In this document: positions 23,901 through 36,391 of the stretch, piece after piece
Layout of the letters: each line of letters opens with the position of its first letter
Position numbering within the stretch: the stretch's first letter is position 1
From: Pardosa pseudoannulata
Taxonomy: Eukaryota > Arthropoda > Arachnida > Araneae > Lycosidae
Reading direction: 5' to 3'
DNA: 64,000 nt
Assembly: GCA_032207245.1 (NCBI GenBank)
Contig: CM063502.1
Span: forward strand, 44,055,691-44,119,690
Made by a program: the position numbers and the translations under genes
Notes under the pieces: model-generated
Databases searched by the model: none
What the model was told of the DNA's origin: nothing
Seen by the model: the letters and a program-made list of their open reading frames with translations, nothing else

Positions 23901-24010
23901 TAAGCTCTTAGGTAAATACTTTTAGAAGCTGTATTACACACAGATTGAATAAAGCGACGTTGCGTCTTATAATGCTATGGTAAATTTTGAGACACATTTT
24001 ACAACATTGA
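20985..24010. repeat. Nested tandem repeat array at two or three scales
   Basis: A ~130-bp unit with TTAATTTTTCCTGGCCG/TTTTCCCTGGCTG is doubled at 20985-21265. A larger unit starting TTGGAATTTATT recurs at about 21269, 22187 and 23376; it contains AAATCGAAGAGATTA and AATAAAGTGACGGTGCATC-type blocks. Within the middle unit the AATAAAG(T/C)GAC segment is itself triplicated (about 22664, 22832, 23008). The 129-codon frame at 22217-22606 falls in the middle unit. The equivalent part of the other units is not open, so I do not call it a gene. Confidence 0.8.
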
Positions 24011-24632
24011 TATACTTTTATTCAGACATGTATACACAAGTACACACACGCACGCAACATATATATGTAATATTTCAAAATTATTTAACTTTAATATTTC
24101 CTTATAAATCTCCTCTCTCCCATTCTAATTCCCTAAAATCTTTTTCCCAGCCTCTAAATGCCTTAACCAAAGGAGTGTCTTCGACTTTAAATTCTTTCGA
24201 TACAATTCCCAAAGCTTTCTATCCTATAGATGTAAATTTTCTCTCTATTCAACACGTTTTCCAGCTGTCGCCGGCAAATGGCTCTGCGTTTTTTCCCGAT
24301 CTTAACACTTAATTTGCTGAGTAAGTTTCTTCTACCCTGGGAAAATTTTTTCTGTCTTCGATCTTGGGTGCACCACTGTTCGAGCAGAGTGATTGTGTCT
24401 TTCTCTTGTCTGTCGTTGACTAGTAAAGATGTCCGTTTTAGCGGCTCTAAAATGAAGTTTTAATTAGATTTGTGCAGGTATCTTTCAATGGCCCGACTGC
24501 ATCGTTATTACTGTTAGCTGATTAGCTTTCTAATTGCCCAGTAGCCCGGGCAAGTAAAAATAATAGGGACTATCATGTGTCCAGCAGTTACATAATTATT
24601 GTGACTAGAAGAAATAATTATTACACACACAC

Positions 24633-24634
<2 letters not shown>

Positions 24635-24719
<85 letters not shown>

Positions 24720-24731
24720 ATATATATATAC

Positions 24732-24782
<51 letters not shown>
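24635..24782. repeat. (TA)n array bordering a 345-bp repeat
   Basis: About 148 bp of TA dinucleotides with three single-base breaks, preceded by a short CA run at 24622-24633. Confidence 0.97.
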
Positions 24783-24786
<4 letters not shown>

Positions 24787-25125
24787 AGGTCTAAAAAAGG
24801 GGTAGTTGGAAATTACGTGAGTTAAAAGCGATTTTAAAAAGAGAACTCTTTTATAATAATAAAATAAATGAAAAAGACCCATGCTCGAGTAAGTTTTCAG
24901 GATAATCCGGTCACACGGAAGCATTTTGGAAGAATTTGATGAGATTGCAAACAGATAAGATCAGTCAACGCGTGGAAATGGAGCGGTCAACACCTTCTCC
25001 AAGCATAGCTCTGCGTCGATTAATGAAAATGGCGCAAGTTGCTTTCCTTAAGAACGATGAGTTAATAATACTTATTATTATCAAGAAGACTGTTTCCATT
25101 CGCCTTAACTCTGGATCACGAATTG

Positions 25126-25127
<2 letters not shown>
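24783..25127. repeat. 345-bp interspersed repeat bounded by microsatellites, copy 1
   Basis: This segment is homologous, in inverted orientation, to 32105-32450. Shared blocks include GTCAGGTCTAAAAAAGG..GTAGTTGG, AATTACGTGAGTT, ATGGCGCAAGTT and ATTATTATCAAGAA. Both copies are enclosed on both sides by dinucleotide arrays. No terminal inverted repeat longer than a few bases and no convincing coding frame is visible, so the class is unknown. Confidence 0.8.

Positions 25128-25204
<77 letters not shown>
25128..25204. repeat. (TA)n array bordering a 345-bp repeat
   Basis: Pure TA run of 77 bp on the other side of the 345-bp repeat. Confidence 0.97.
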
Positions 25205-25207
<3 letters not shown>

Positions 25208-25536
25208 CGCCGATTTTGGGCTGTTTACCACTTGTATGCGAGGTAGTAATTGGCCAACCAGAACCACATATGGATTCCTAATAAATTCATGAGCTCAATA
25301 CATAGAACCTTAATATTATGTTTATATTAAAATTATATATAATTGGCTACAGATAATTTTTTTAAACGGATACATCATATATTTTTTTAAGTTTACTAAA
25401 ATTAATATATTATTTTAAAGTGTAACAAAATGCACCCAAAATCTACATTATTCTTGCTTTCTTATCTGTCAGTTGTGTTATCTGATAATTACAAATTTCT
25501 CTGTATTTTTTTTTTCAGTTCCCAATAATTCTATAG

Positions 25537-25722
25537 TTTGGCTTGGTTTGGTTTGGTTTGTAGTGCTACGGTCTACTTTTTGCAACACGAGGGCTAATGA
25601 GACCAGGACCTGCAGCTTAAAGCCGATTCCGAAAGGGTACGAACATCCATGCTACAGTGGAATTCGAACCCACGAACTTGGGTACCGAAGGCCAGCACCC
25701 TAACCAATCGGCCATCGTTCGG
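25537..25722 (-). mobile_element. tRNA-derived SINE with perfect target duplication
   Basis: Complete member: on the minus strand a tRNA-like head (GGCCGATTGGTTAGGG, box B GTGGGTTCGAATTCC), a body with GCATGGATGTTCGTACCC, and a tail of three to four AAACC units. It is flanked by a perfect 15-bp target duplication CCAATAATTCTATAG (25522-25536 and 25723-25737). The perfect duplication marks it as the youngest copy in the window. Mobilisation would have depended on a LINE partner in trans. Confidence 0.95.
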
Positions 25723-25739
25723 CCAATAATTCTATAGGG

Positions 25740-27150
25740 AGAGAGTACAATTTGGTATCAAAATTATATATTATAGCTTGCATTTTACTTCGTCTTAAAC
25801 ACCGATTTGAATTTTTTAGCCGTCATTTCTGAAATGTTTTTTAAGGAATTTCTTTTACAATATTTTAATCTATTACTAATCAATCTTTTTTAAGTAACAA
25901 AATATGTGAAGAAATATTCATTAAAAATTATTCTGGTTTTATGAGAAAAAAGTATTCCCAAACGTGAAAAAGTAGAGAAAAATGAAGTAGAGAAAGAGAA
26001 GCAGAAAGAAAAAAAAAAAAAAGATTTTCAAAATTCACTAAATATTTTCAGCAAAATCCTCTTCTTCTGAAAACAAAAGGAAGGAAGCAGAAAGCAGAGA
26101 AAATTCATTTAAGTACGAGAGTAAAGTCAAGCCAACTAATCTATAAAGAAAGAGGTGATTAAATTTATCGAGAAAGCAATAATCCAGCAAATGGTTAATC
26201 TAAATTAAAGCTAACTCAGAAGACTGTAATTTTTGTGTAAGATGTTTATATTTCATTATCTGAGATTATTTTAGTAACTCTGTTACGCATAAAGTTTTAA
26301 AATTTGGTATCAATACTAAATCTCATCTGGATTTGATTTTTAATTAAGTTTTTAGTTTGTAAAATTAAAAAACTATAATTACTTCACGGAAGATAAAAAA
26401 TTAGAATTAGTAATTAACTTTTGTGGGTACAAAGTACTTGTCACGTGTCTGCTAGAGGAAAATAAAATTTTACCCGCACCACCAAATGCAATTTTTTGTA
26501 ATTACTACTGCTCTATTGGTTAAATTAAAAGAAGCTTTCACAAACATCAGTTTTCCTTTTTAATTGTTGCATTCTTTTATCATCCAAGGAAAAATTGTTT
26601 GAATGGTTAAGGGACTTTCAAAATTTCTAAATTCAACCCAAAATATGAAATGGTTTTCTATCCTTAAAATACCTAACTAGGCATATAATCCATAATGAAA
26701 CGAAATTTTTCTAATTGAATGATTATTTTACTTCATTAAAACTTGATTTTTTTTCGCACATCAACATACTAAAACTAAAAAAAAAATAACTTTCATTTTA
26801 ATATTTTGATATTAAATCAGTGACTTTAACCCTTAATTTGTCTAAGTCTGGCCGCTACACCGGACATGTATATTTATAACTACTACATAACATAATTGTC
26901 AGTGTTCCCCACAGCGGACATTAATTATTTCAAAAATGGAAAATGATATATTTTTTTGTTTATTTTACAGAGATCCTAATGTCTATACAGACACGGGAAA
27001 ATAACAGAAATTACAAAATGTTTGAAAAAACATCTTATCAAATTAATGGTTAAAATGTTCCAGATGCATTAATTTTTCCCAGACTCTCAAAATATTTCTA
27101 ATATTATACATTGATATGTTTGTCATAAAACTGGGTATGCTATTTTAAAA
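25740..27150. other. Stretch without a recognised gene
   Basis: AT-rich sequence. A plus-strand segment after an acceptor-like ATATTTTCAG at 26051 is open to a stop at 26146, but it is Ser/Lys/Glu-rich and low in complexity (see findings). Confidence 0.5.
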
Positions 27151-27156
27151 TGTTAA

Positions 27157-27283
27157 GGGCCGGTTTCACTAAAGTCGTTTAACAGCTAACCGCGATTAAT
27201 CTCTGTTTAATTACGACCCACCATTGGTTGGCGCCATGGGTTAATCGCGGTAAGACGTTAAACGACATTGGTGAAACCGACCC
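27157..27283. mobile_element. PIF/Harbinger-type MITE, 127 bp
   Basis: The left end GGGCCGGTTTCACTAAAG and the reverse complement of the right end GGGTCGGTTTCACCAATG pair over about 27 bp with three mismatches. Pairing continues through ACCGCGATTAA, so the element is nearly one palindrome. TAA at 27154-27156 and 27284-27286 is the 3-bp target duplication typical of the superfamily. Confidence 0.88.
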
Positions 27284-27743
27284 TAAGTATTTTATCCAGT
27301 CACAGAGGTTTTAAAGTTATCAAACAATAAACAAAATGCTATAACATTTTATAATTTTAAATAACTGTCTTACATAAAAATGTACTTAAAAATCTATACT
27401 CATTTTATCAATGTGAATGCTAAATATATAATGAAAAATTAAAACAGTTGGTTAATATGCAGAGCATTAGGTATATTTTAACAATTATTTTCAACTTTTC
27501 AATTTTTAAGTAAAGAAATTGCATCAAAATTTCTTTTCGGATAGATTTCAGTGTCTCATATGTTTTATGTAATATAATTTCTTATTTTGTTTTATCACAA
27601 GAATAGAGTTAGAAGTTGACTATTTTAAAAACTGAGGTTCCTTGCCCCTTAAAAGGCAAGGTGTCATAATAACATAGTTTCTTTTTTTACTTAAAGAGTC
27701 AGAATTGAGATTGTGTGGGGCAACGTTTATTCTGGATGTCTAA

Positions 27744-28346
27744 TGTAGCCTCCATACTATGACCAATTGTTCACCACTTCCTGATAGTCACCTTGAACGA
27801 TGGTTCAAGGGTTGCATACACACACTGAGGCACTAAATGAGCCCAGCGCATGGATTCGTCCATAGGGTCTACTGCGCACTTTAGTTACGCATCTGGCTGC
27901 CTTTGATCTTTGGAGAAAAACCGCCTCCGAAGCCATCGTCCGCCAAGGCTATTTTATCATCTGCCACCATCGACCACGATAAGCCATACCCCCTCCAGAC
28001 GGTGGTAATGGCATGCAGTGGACCATAGTGTGGAAGGGCCTTAAGACTTATGTAGCCTCCACATTATGGCCAATTGTTCACCACTTCCTGATAGTCACCT
28101 TGAACGATGGTTCAAGGGTTGCATACACACGCTGGATCACTAAATGAACCAAGCGCGTGGATTCGTCCATAGGGTCTACTGCGCATAATAGCTGCGCATC
28201 TGTCTGCCTTGATCTTTGGAGAAAAACCAACTCCGAAGCCATCCTCCACAAAGGCTCTTTTATCGTCTGTCACAATCGACCACGATAAGCCATACCCCTT
28301 CCAGACAGTGGTAATGGCTTGAAGTGGACCATAGTGTGGAGGGGCC
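27744..28346. mobile_element. Tandem pair of ~297-bp TIR elements
   Basis: Two head-to-tail copies (27744-28040 and 28051-28346) joined by TTAAGACTTA. Each begins GTAGCCTCCA.ACTATG and ends in the reverse complement of GGCCC(C/T)TCCACACTATGG. A third copy lies at 44815-45111. TTA next to several ends suggests a 3-bp target duplication and a PIF/Harbinger-like origin, but the left flank of copy 1 is TAA, so this is tentative. The copies are much richer in G+C than their surroundings. No transposase is present. Confidence 0.85.
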
Positions 28347-28351
28347 TTTAC

Positions 28352-28526
28352 CTTAGCTGATATTTCCCTAGTACTATTCTATATTTCTTATAGGAGAGAT
28401 TACGAAATTTTTGATAGCGATCTGCTAGTAGCTTGCCACAGACATTTCGTAAATTTTCGGTAGATCCCAGAAGCTCAAGTTTGGTGACCTGGAATGATGA
28501 ATCTTTCAAACTACTCTCTTCAAGCT
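28352..28526 (-). CDS. Candidate exon, C-terminal part of an SEA-like domain
   Basis: On the minus strand an acceptor TTTGATATTTTCAG leads into 175 bp open in one frame and ending CTAAG|GTAAAG, a good donor. The exon starts with AG (intron phase 1) and ends two bases into a codon (phase 2). The product reads LEESSLKDSSFQVTKLELLG, then STENLRNVCGKLLADRYQKF, then RNLSYKKYRIVLGKYQL. The first part resembles the second half of SEA domains of membrane-anchored serine proteases (hydrophobic-spaced ESxL..xF, then V.KL..GS). Its phase joins the exon at 38761-38889. SEA domains are extracellular and often self-cleaving; no GSVVV-type cleavage motif is seen here. A TIR element abuts the donor. Assignment is from motif comparison only. 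Confidence 0.5.
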
Positions 28527-29143
28527 CTGAAAATATCAAACTGTGATTATGATATGGTAACAATATTAAAATATTTCATAATAATTGTTTTCATAAATGT
28601 ATTTAAAGTAGACAGAAAATAAAATTCCTCAAGTTCCTTTTATTACAATAGTGAACAAATCCATTTTACTAAAAATACAACAGAACAGGGAAAATCCCAA
28701 CAGTATCAGCTACCTGTATGGTTAACGTAGGCGAATAATTCATGCGAAACATTCATTTTAATCTGGTAAAAATGGTCTTTAATCATATCTTTTTGTTTTA
28801 AATGCATTTTATTTTTACGCTCTCTGAAATTCTAGGTAATGGAAAAGAGATTGGTATTATATTAAAAAATATATACACTAGTAATGAACAACATGTTTCT
28901 TTCCCATGTCTAAGATAATGTGATTAGAGAGAAAATCTCTTTTGGTATAGTTATTTTCTTAATATTCACAAAGGATATTGCATAAGATAATGTACTTATT
29001 TCAGATTAGAACTCGTAACAGTCTTAAAATGTTTATTTATATGAAAACACAGAATAAAAGAAAGACACGAAGTGTAACACATAGTCATATATATGTATGC
29101 GTGTGTATGTGTATTTATATAACTATACAATACACACAAACAC

Positions 29144-29145
<2 letters not shown>

Positions 29146-29213
<68 letters not shown>
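29146..29213. repeat. (TA)n microsatellite
   Basis: TA run of about 66 bp preceded by CA-rich sequence. Confidence 0.96.
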
Positions 29214-29220
<7 letters not shown>

Positions 29221-29580
29221 ATATTAAAATCCCTTATTTACATATTTTAATATTAATTTAATAACTTCTGTTCATAAATTATGTTATTAAGGATTGATCG
29301 GTAATTCTGATTTTTCCCTCCAGACCCGCTATAGACTTAATCCAGTCTCTGTCTGTACTTCTTTGACCAATAGTAAACGCTTTCTCTTTAGACATGGGTA
29401 TTTTTATCACATGATCAAATGTGCTTAGGGATTATTCGTAGTCTTTTTACCTGAGAAATCCCTACTTAAAAAGTGTGTGTGCACGATGTTCTCAAAGTTC
29501 TTGCCTGTTGTATTGATGGATGAATCGTCACCAGAAATAAAATGTGTGTTTTTTTTATGCATCTCGCCCATATTTTATGC

Positions 29581-29985
<405 letters not shown>

Positions 29986-29989
29986 CCCG

Positions 29990-31040
29990 CAGAATGAAAT
30001 CCTTTGGTTTCCTAGATGTAATTCACTTAGAGACTCTCAAAGAGAAATTCTCACGTGAAAACAACAGGCTTACAATGAGCTATAAACAAAAGATATCCTT
30101 GCTGCAGACATTCATATCGCATCTTCGGACATCTTCACATAAATATATTAACTGAAATGTGCATTTTCTTCAGCGCAGGGGATGTTTAAATCCCGAACGA
30201 TTACAATATTTAGCTAGCTACAACTTCAAAATTATCTTTTTATCATTTGCAAAGCGAACAGAGGAATTCATGGAATGAACGGAGCGAAATTACAAGGCGA
30301 AAATTTTGCTATGGAATGTTCGTAGAGAAGTATTTCGCCAGAAAGATTTTGTACTTTAATTCCTTCAAGAACACGCACTTACGGCTTATTCCTCTTCCGA
30401 TTATTCCTATTCGTAACAAATTTGAAACGCCCAGATTGCCATCTGTCTTAAAGCAGGAAAAGTATCTCTTGGTATGAAATCAATTTAGACGAGTACATTT
30501 CTGAACAGCATTCGTGCTCTTTTGTATACGGAACTAATACAATAAAATTTGATAAAGAAATAAGCAGAGAATTTTGATTAGATGTATGTATTATGGGTTT
30601 CGTCCTTCTCAGAACAATGTGCATAGGCACGTGCGCGCGAGAGAATATTTCGTAGAAGAGAATATTTTAAAGCTTTTAAATGGAATATTCGCCGAGAGTT
30701 TAGATTAAATGTTTATGTAATTCCTGTTTGTCCATAAAGAATTTATTTATACAGAAATATAAATTAAAACATGCATATATATTCTTCAAATACGAAATAT
30801 AGGTAAGGTAGCTGTCAATTTTTAAACAGTAGCTTGAGATTTTACGAGATTTAATCTATAAGGTAAAATTTGTTTACGTATTGGCAATTTTACCACCAAA
30901 ATAGAACTACAGCGAGCTATTACGGTTGCTTATAAGTAACAATGTAAAAGATTTTTTCTTGAAAATTGATACTTATAAGCAATTTGATAATTGTTGAATT
31001 CATCCAATAAGCAAGGAAAACTACACGTTATGTGTCTAAG
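29990..31040. other. Stretch without a recognised gene
   Basis: Open frames at 30247-30477 (+) and 30448-30630 (-) overlap on opposite strands and show no recognisable domain. Confidence 0.5.
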
Positions 31041-31043
31041 AAA

Positions 31044-31630
31044 GCATTCTGTAGTGCAAAAGATTTAGTGATAAGTTTATTAGTTTTCCTATTAGAAAAT
31101 ATGTTATTTTTGTAGTCTATTGGAGGGGATATCTGCCACTTTAAAGTAGCTGTTTAATTTAGCAGCACTTGTTAATAGTTACTTAAAATAAGCCATTGAA
31201 ACTTTAGAAACAAATTCTGCATTCTGTGCATTCTGTGCAGTGACGTGCAATTTGCATTCTGTGGTGCAAAAGATTTAGTGATAAGTTTATTAGTTTTTCT
31301 ATTAGAAAATATGTTTTTCTTTAGTCTATTCGAGGGGATATCTGCCACTTTAAAGTAGCTGTTTAATTTAGCAGCACTTCTTAATAGTTACTTAAAATAA
31401 GCCATTGAAACTTTAGAAATAAATTCTGCATTCTGTGCAGTGACGTGCAATTTGCATTCTGTGGTGCAAAAGATTTAGTGATAAGTTTATTAGTTTTAAT
31501 ATTAGAAAATATATTGTTTTTTTTTAGTCTATTGGAGGGGATATCTGCAACTTTAAAGTAGTTGTTTAATTTAGCAGCATTTCTTAATAGTTACTTAAAA
31601 TAAGACATTGAAACTTTAGAAATAAATTTT
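31044..31630. repeat. Three tandem copies of a ~200-bp unit
   Basis: Copies start GCATTCTGT(A/G)GTGCAAAAG at 31044, 31254 and 31454 (210 and 200 bp apart). They share GGGGATATCTGC.ACTTTAAAG and AATAAG(C/A)CATTGAAAC. The junction holds a small extra repeat of GCATTCTGT. Similarity is high, so the array is fairly recent. Confidence 0.95.
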
Positions 31631-32017
31631 CCAAACTAGTCTTAAGATAACATATTAATTCTAAATACAAGCGAAAATTAAACCAATCCTTGTAACTGGT
31701 AGTCAAACACAAGTTATATTGAAATTATTTGAGAGTATACAAGTTATATACATATTATATTGAATTTATTGTGAGAAACCAAAATTCGCTTTATATCTAC
31801 ACTATAAAATATTTATATTACACGAATATCCACACATGAAGAACATTTTGTCCCTTATAATTTTTTAAAGAAAATTTATAAGTGCAATGGGCATTTACCA
31901 GTACTTATCAGAAAATTGCATATCTTATCTTTAAATAGTCGTATTTAATCGCCTATCTCTTTAACTTAAACATAATTTGAATTTACATCAGTTAAATAAG
32001 TAGAATATTTCTAAGTA

Positions 32018-32019
<2 letters not shown>

Positions 32020-32104
<85 letters not shown>
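32020..32104. repeat. (TA)n(TG)n compound microsatellite
   Basis: About 41 bp of TA then about 44 bp of TG, directly next to copy 2 of the 345-bp repeat. Confidence 0.97.
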
Positions 32105-32107
<3 letters not shown>

Positions 32108-32450
32108 TGTCGTGATCCAGTGTTAAGGCGAATGGAAAACAGTCTTTCTTGATAATAATAAGTTTATTAAATCATCGTTTCTTCTAAAAGCAAAACTTGC
32201 GCCATTTTCATTGTTCGTGGTCGAGACACACGTCGAGTGTGGTTCACAGTTCCATGTCCACGAGCTGACTGAAACTTATTTGTTTACAAGCTCATCAAAT
32301 AGTTTAAAAATGCTTCCGCCTGACCGGATGATCCCAAATGCTTACTCGAGCTTGGGTGTGTTTCATTTATTTTATTCTTATAAAAGAGTTCCCTTGTTAA
32401 AATCGCTGATAACTCACGTAATTTCCAACTACCTCTTTTTTAGACCTGAC
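32105..32450. repeat. 345-bp interspersed repeat bounded by microsatellites, copy 2
   Basis: Inverted relative to 24783-25127 and of nearly the same length. It begins GTGATCCAGTGTTAAGGCG and ends TTTTTTAGACCTGAC. The plus-strand open frame across it matches the minus-strand frame of copy 1 over [24 protein letters not shown] text. The two copies keep similar protein-like text but with different flanking frames, so coding is unproven. Confidence 0.8.
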
Positions 32451-32469
32451 ACACACACACACACATATG

Positions 32470-32506
<37 letters not shown>

Positions 32507-32507
32507 A
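32451..32507. repeat. (AC)n(TA)n(TG)n compound microsatellite
   Basis: Dinucleotide array on the second side of copy 2 of the 345-bp repeat; AC, then TA, then TG segments. Confidence 0.96.
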
Positions 32508-32509
32508 TT

Positions 32510-33478
32510 ATACATAATTATAGATTTTTTCTTATTTTTTATATTTGTATCCTGCAGAGGTTGATTACTGTTAAACATATTTCCATACTTTGAGTATGTA
32601 TATATTAAATATTATTTTAATTCTTGATTTCGCTTTTATTATAAAAACCCTTGGTTAGATTTTTCAATTTAATTGTCATTACTTTTGTTTTATAGAAGTT
32701 CGCCCATGGTTTATTTTCTGTGCCTCAAGAACCATTTTCTATTTAGTCTATGTTCAGATAATCGTTCAAAACATCAATAACATTGTGAATAATGCATGCT
32801 TACTACGGCGACTGATATAGTGAGGAACATACATACAAAGGTGTGGTTCGTGAGACCGATAATAATTTTCTTTCCCAATTTTAGGCATAACTACACTCCA
32901 TCATCTAGAACAAACATCTGTCATCTATTCTAGAAATCGATGGAGTGATAGAGCGATAGTGCATACAAATGTCCTCTGATTTTCTGATAAGTTAGAGACA
33001 TACTTGCAGTCTTGAATCTAGTTCCGAATTTAGAGCTAATATTTTAGTTGAAATAAATATGCTTCGAAACAATAACAGATCGGTGAACAGCAAAATAAAC
33101 CCTTTTAGTTAACAACTCATGACTAAGCACCTTTATGTATTTTGAAAGCATCACTGTTTTTGATGGCTCAGAAATATCTAATGAAGCTGATAACATCTCA
33201 AACGGGCTAATCAGTTCGCTTTCCTTAAAGAAAACCTTCCTTATCTATCTTATGAAAAATTCTCTACGTCTTATTTCTTCTTTACAATTATACCGTGTCT
33301 ATATTAAGGAGTTGTGTATCTTCTAAACGAGCCTTGATGCATTCTAAAAGTGTATCTGTTTCGATAGACCACAAGTCTTTAAATATTATGTAATATTATA
33401 CAAGAATTTGCATGTAAAAACTATTTCAAAGCTTATAAAATCATAATATTCGTCTTAATTGATTATAATATAAAGATA
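32510..33478. other. Stretch without a secure gene
   Basis: AT-rich. Around 33105-33285 both strands have open frames with fairly protein-like text; neither has strong splice sites (see findings). Confidence 0.45.
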
Positions 33479-33480
33479 TT

Positions 33481-33709
33481 AATACATTAGATTTTTGAAA
33501 TAATAATTTGTTATATTAAGCACGGTAACATGATTTAAAATTGAGTAATACAAAAAATTTAATACATTAGATTTTTGAAATAATAATTTGTTATATTAAG
33601 CACGGTAACATGATTTAAAATTGAGTAATACAAAAAAATTAATACATTAGATTTTTGAAATAATAATTTGTTATATTAAGCAAGGTAACATGATTTAAAA
33701 TTGAGTATT
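33481..33709. repeat. Three tandem copies of an 80-bp unit
   Basis: AATACATTAGATTTTTG starts at 33481, 33561 and 33641. The units are almost identical (one CACGG/CAAGG change and one base of A-run length), so this is a very recent triplication. Confidence 0.97.
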
Positions 33710-34138
33710 AACCAACAACTTAAATTACAATGATCCGAAAGTAGCATTAATAATACAGAAATAATTTTTTATCTAAAAAGTTGATAAAGTAATGAAAATT
33801 TAAAAAAAATATATGTAGAAAGAAATAACTAATTAGTCGTTAAAAGCAACCAAACTGTTAATTATCTGAATGATACTGATTCTTTCTATAAACAATACAA
33901 ATATATACATACGTAGGAAAATTTGGACTTATCTATCGAATAGAAATTTTAAATCTTACGGATGGTGATATAACATAGTTTTAATTTCTTCTATATTAAT
34001 TATTCAATATTTTTTATTGTAATCATCAAAGAGGGATAATTTCATAATTTTATAATACCCGAAATAAATTTTAAATATCTCACGAACTTTTGTATAACTT
34101 TATTAAGATTTTAGAAATTTATGATAGGTCAAACAGAC

Positions 34139-34729
34139 CAATGCCGTAGGCAAGGGGAGGGATTTAGGGGACCGGTCCCCCTCCGAAATTCTTAAAGACC
34201 GTTTCGTGGAAAGAAAATGGACCATGTGTGTGGGCGTGTCATCTGCCTAGCTGTATATAGAGAACAGTGGGCATTCGACATGTAAGAACTGATTAACTAG
34301 CACTTTGGGCTACTCATCATGATATTGTTGTCCAATCGGAAAAAAATGTGAAAATTTTTTGGTGAAAATTTCAAAAAGACCATATTTTATAATACACAGG
34401 TAAAAATTTGAACGTTTTCATTTTCTTTCAAAATTATTCTTTTTTTTTAGTTATACTTCTGTTTTAAAAATTAGAATTTAATACCATGTATAGTTTATAT
34501 ATTTTTAATGTTAATTTTGCTATTAAATTCATTATGTAGTTACTACATGACTCATTTAAGGCTATAAATTTGTTCATTATATCAGTTTTTAATTTTGATA
34601 TTTTAAAATCATATTGCATTACGATACTCATTAGGAATATACATACATAAGAAAACCTGTATTTTTATTGAGGTATCATTCACAAAAAACAATGTCCCCT
34701 TCCGAATATAATTTCTGGATACTGCCCTG
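34139..34729. mobile_element. hAT-type non-autonomous element, 591 bp
   Basis: The left end CAATGCCGTAGGCAA and the reverse complement of the right end CAGGGCAGTATCCAG fit a CAGTGGCGTAGCCAG consensus. Flanks AAACAGAC (34131-34138) and AAACTGAC (34730-34737) form an 8-bp target duplication with one mismatch. GGTCCCCCTCCGAA and TGTCCCCTTCCGAA are subterminal at the two ends. No coding sequence is recognised. Confidence 0.8.
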
Positions 34730-34739
34730 AAACTGACAC

Positions 34740-36385
34740 TTTTAGCCATCATGATTTTTCTGAGGGTATGAAACCCGTTAAGAATAAAATGCATCTTATA
34801 TTAAATTAATATGTTAAATTTCTCTTTAAGTACAAATATGTCAGGCCAGTATAAATATTTTGTTCAATGCATAGAAAAGAGCTTGCCAGATAAATTTTAC
34901 TCTTAAAGATAAGACATCTCGGAACGTATTCTCTTCACGAATACTGGGTTTTCTTTATAAAAACTTGATCAGCGTATAAAGGTAGTAAACTCAGGTTGAG
35001 AGAAATCAATCTTGAATACGGCCCCGTTAATAAATGCTCGAATCGTGTGGTGCACAATTTACGAGGCAGTTCCGTAATGCGGGTAAGCGATAAATCGTAC
35101 TAATGCAAATCACTGTTGAATAATAATTTCGAAATAATTTATGAGATAATAAAAGCCCAACTGTGATATACGTGTTGTATTCGATCACAGATTCTCGCCT
35201 AGTATTACTGGCATTTTACTTCGCTTTCGAACATTTAGAGGAGTACACCTGATACAAGAAGTGATTAAAAATGGAATTTCTTTCTGTTTATTGCTACACA
35301 CCATCAACACCAAGTATTAAGTTTCAAAGAGGTACACAATTATTATATACGTTACACTAAATGTTATCTTAAATGTATTTTCAAATAAACTCTAAAGTTT
35401 GAAATTTACCAAGGAGAGTTAAAAAAAAATATGCACCGCACCATAAGAAAGGCTTAATAAAGTTACGAATTGTTTGTATTTATCAAAGTCTTTTGTAATT
35501 GGTGCTTTGTACATACAAAATTTCCCAATCTTACTTTTTAATTAAAAGCAAATTTGATTCATGCCAAAATACACTTGAAAGGAAATCGAGATATAACCAA
35601 GTTTAATTGTTTCAATAAGATTTGATATTCTTGACTGGTAGAGGCTTCTCTCTGTTTTTTATAAATAAAACTTTCATTTATTACTTTAAGATATTTTAAT
35701 TTTACTACGTTGACCAACATCATTTACCAGTATTATTAATTTTTTAATTCCATAATCATCTTAAAAATTGAAAAGTTGGCATTTTTACTTTTTATAATAA
35801 AGATATATTAATTATTATTTTTTTTTGCAAATGACAATGCTAATGTTTAAAGACATTTAAGTTTTAAAAATATTTTTTTGCAATAAATCAAAATTTAGGT
35901 TTCTAGGAGTTTTCTGAGACATTTAAACACTGCCATAGTTTATAACAGCTGTCAAACAACTAGTGAATTAAAAGTAACTTTCTTTTTATTAAGGGTGAAA
36001 TGAAATGTATGATGGAATGAAATGTATAATGTAGAAAGCATGGATGAGCTAGAACAGAAAATAATCTATTCTTTAAAATTCAAATTATAGTCCTAAGTGA
36101 ATTTTTCTGAAATATCTCTACTCTCATGTAAACTGCCATCCTACGCAAAGCTGTTTGACTAATAACCTTAGTTTTGAATATTGGTCTACACATCACCATG
36201 CATTGGAACAATGGGTTAAAAAATCCCCTATTTAGTCTGAAGAGTTAAAGTAGTACAACTTAAACTTCTAGTAATTTCACAATTGTGAGCATGAGTGGAG
36301 AATTTCTCTTGATTTCGCTGCCTTCCTTGAATTGTCCTAGACATTGCACTTCAAACCCACAGAATTACCCTCCCACATAAGGTCT
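34740..36385. other. Stretch without a recognised gene
   Basis: AT-rich sequence with no recognised domain, repeat or RNA. Confidence 0.55.
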
Positions 36386-36391
36386 GTTTAA

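Noticed and set aside
24977..25100. Protein-coding remnant in the 345-bp repeat
   Set aside because: The two copies share some translated text but also share nucleotide identity outside it, so coding is not needed to explain it.
26840..26990. piggyBac end starting TTTAACCCTTAATTTG
   Set aside because: No partner end or TTAA duplication could be found nearby.
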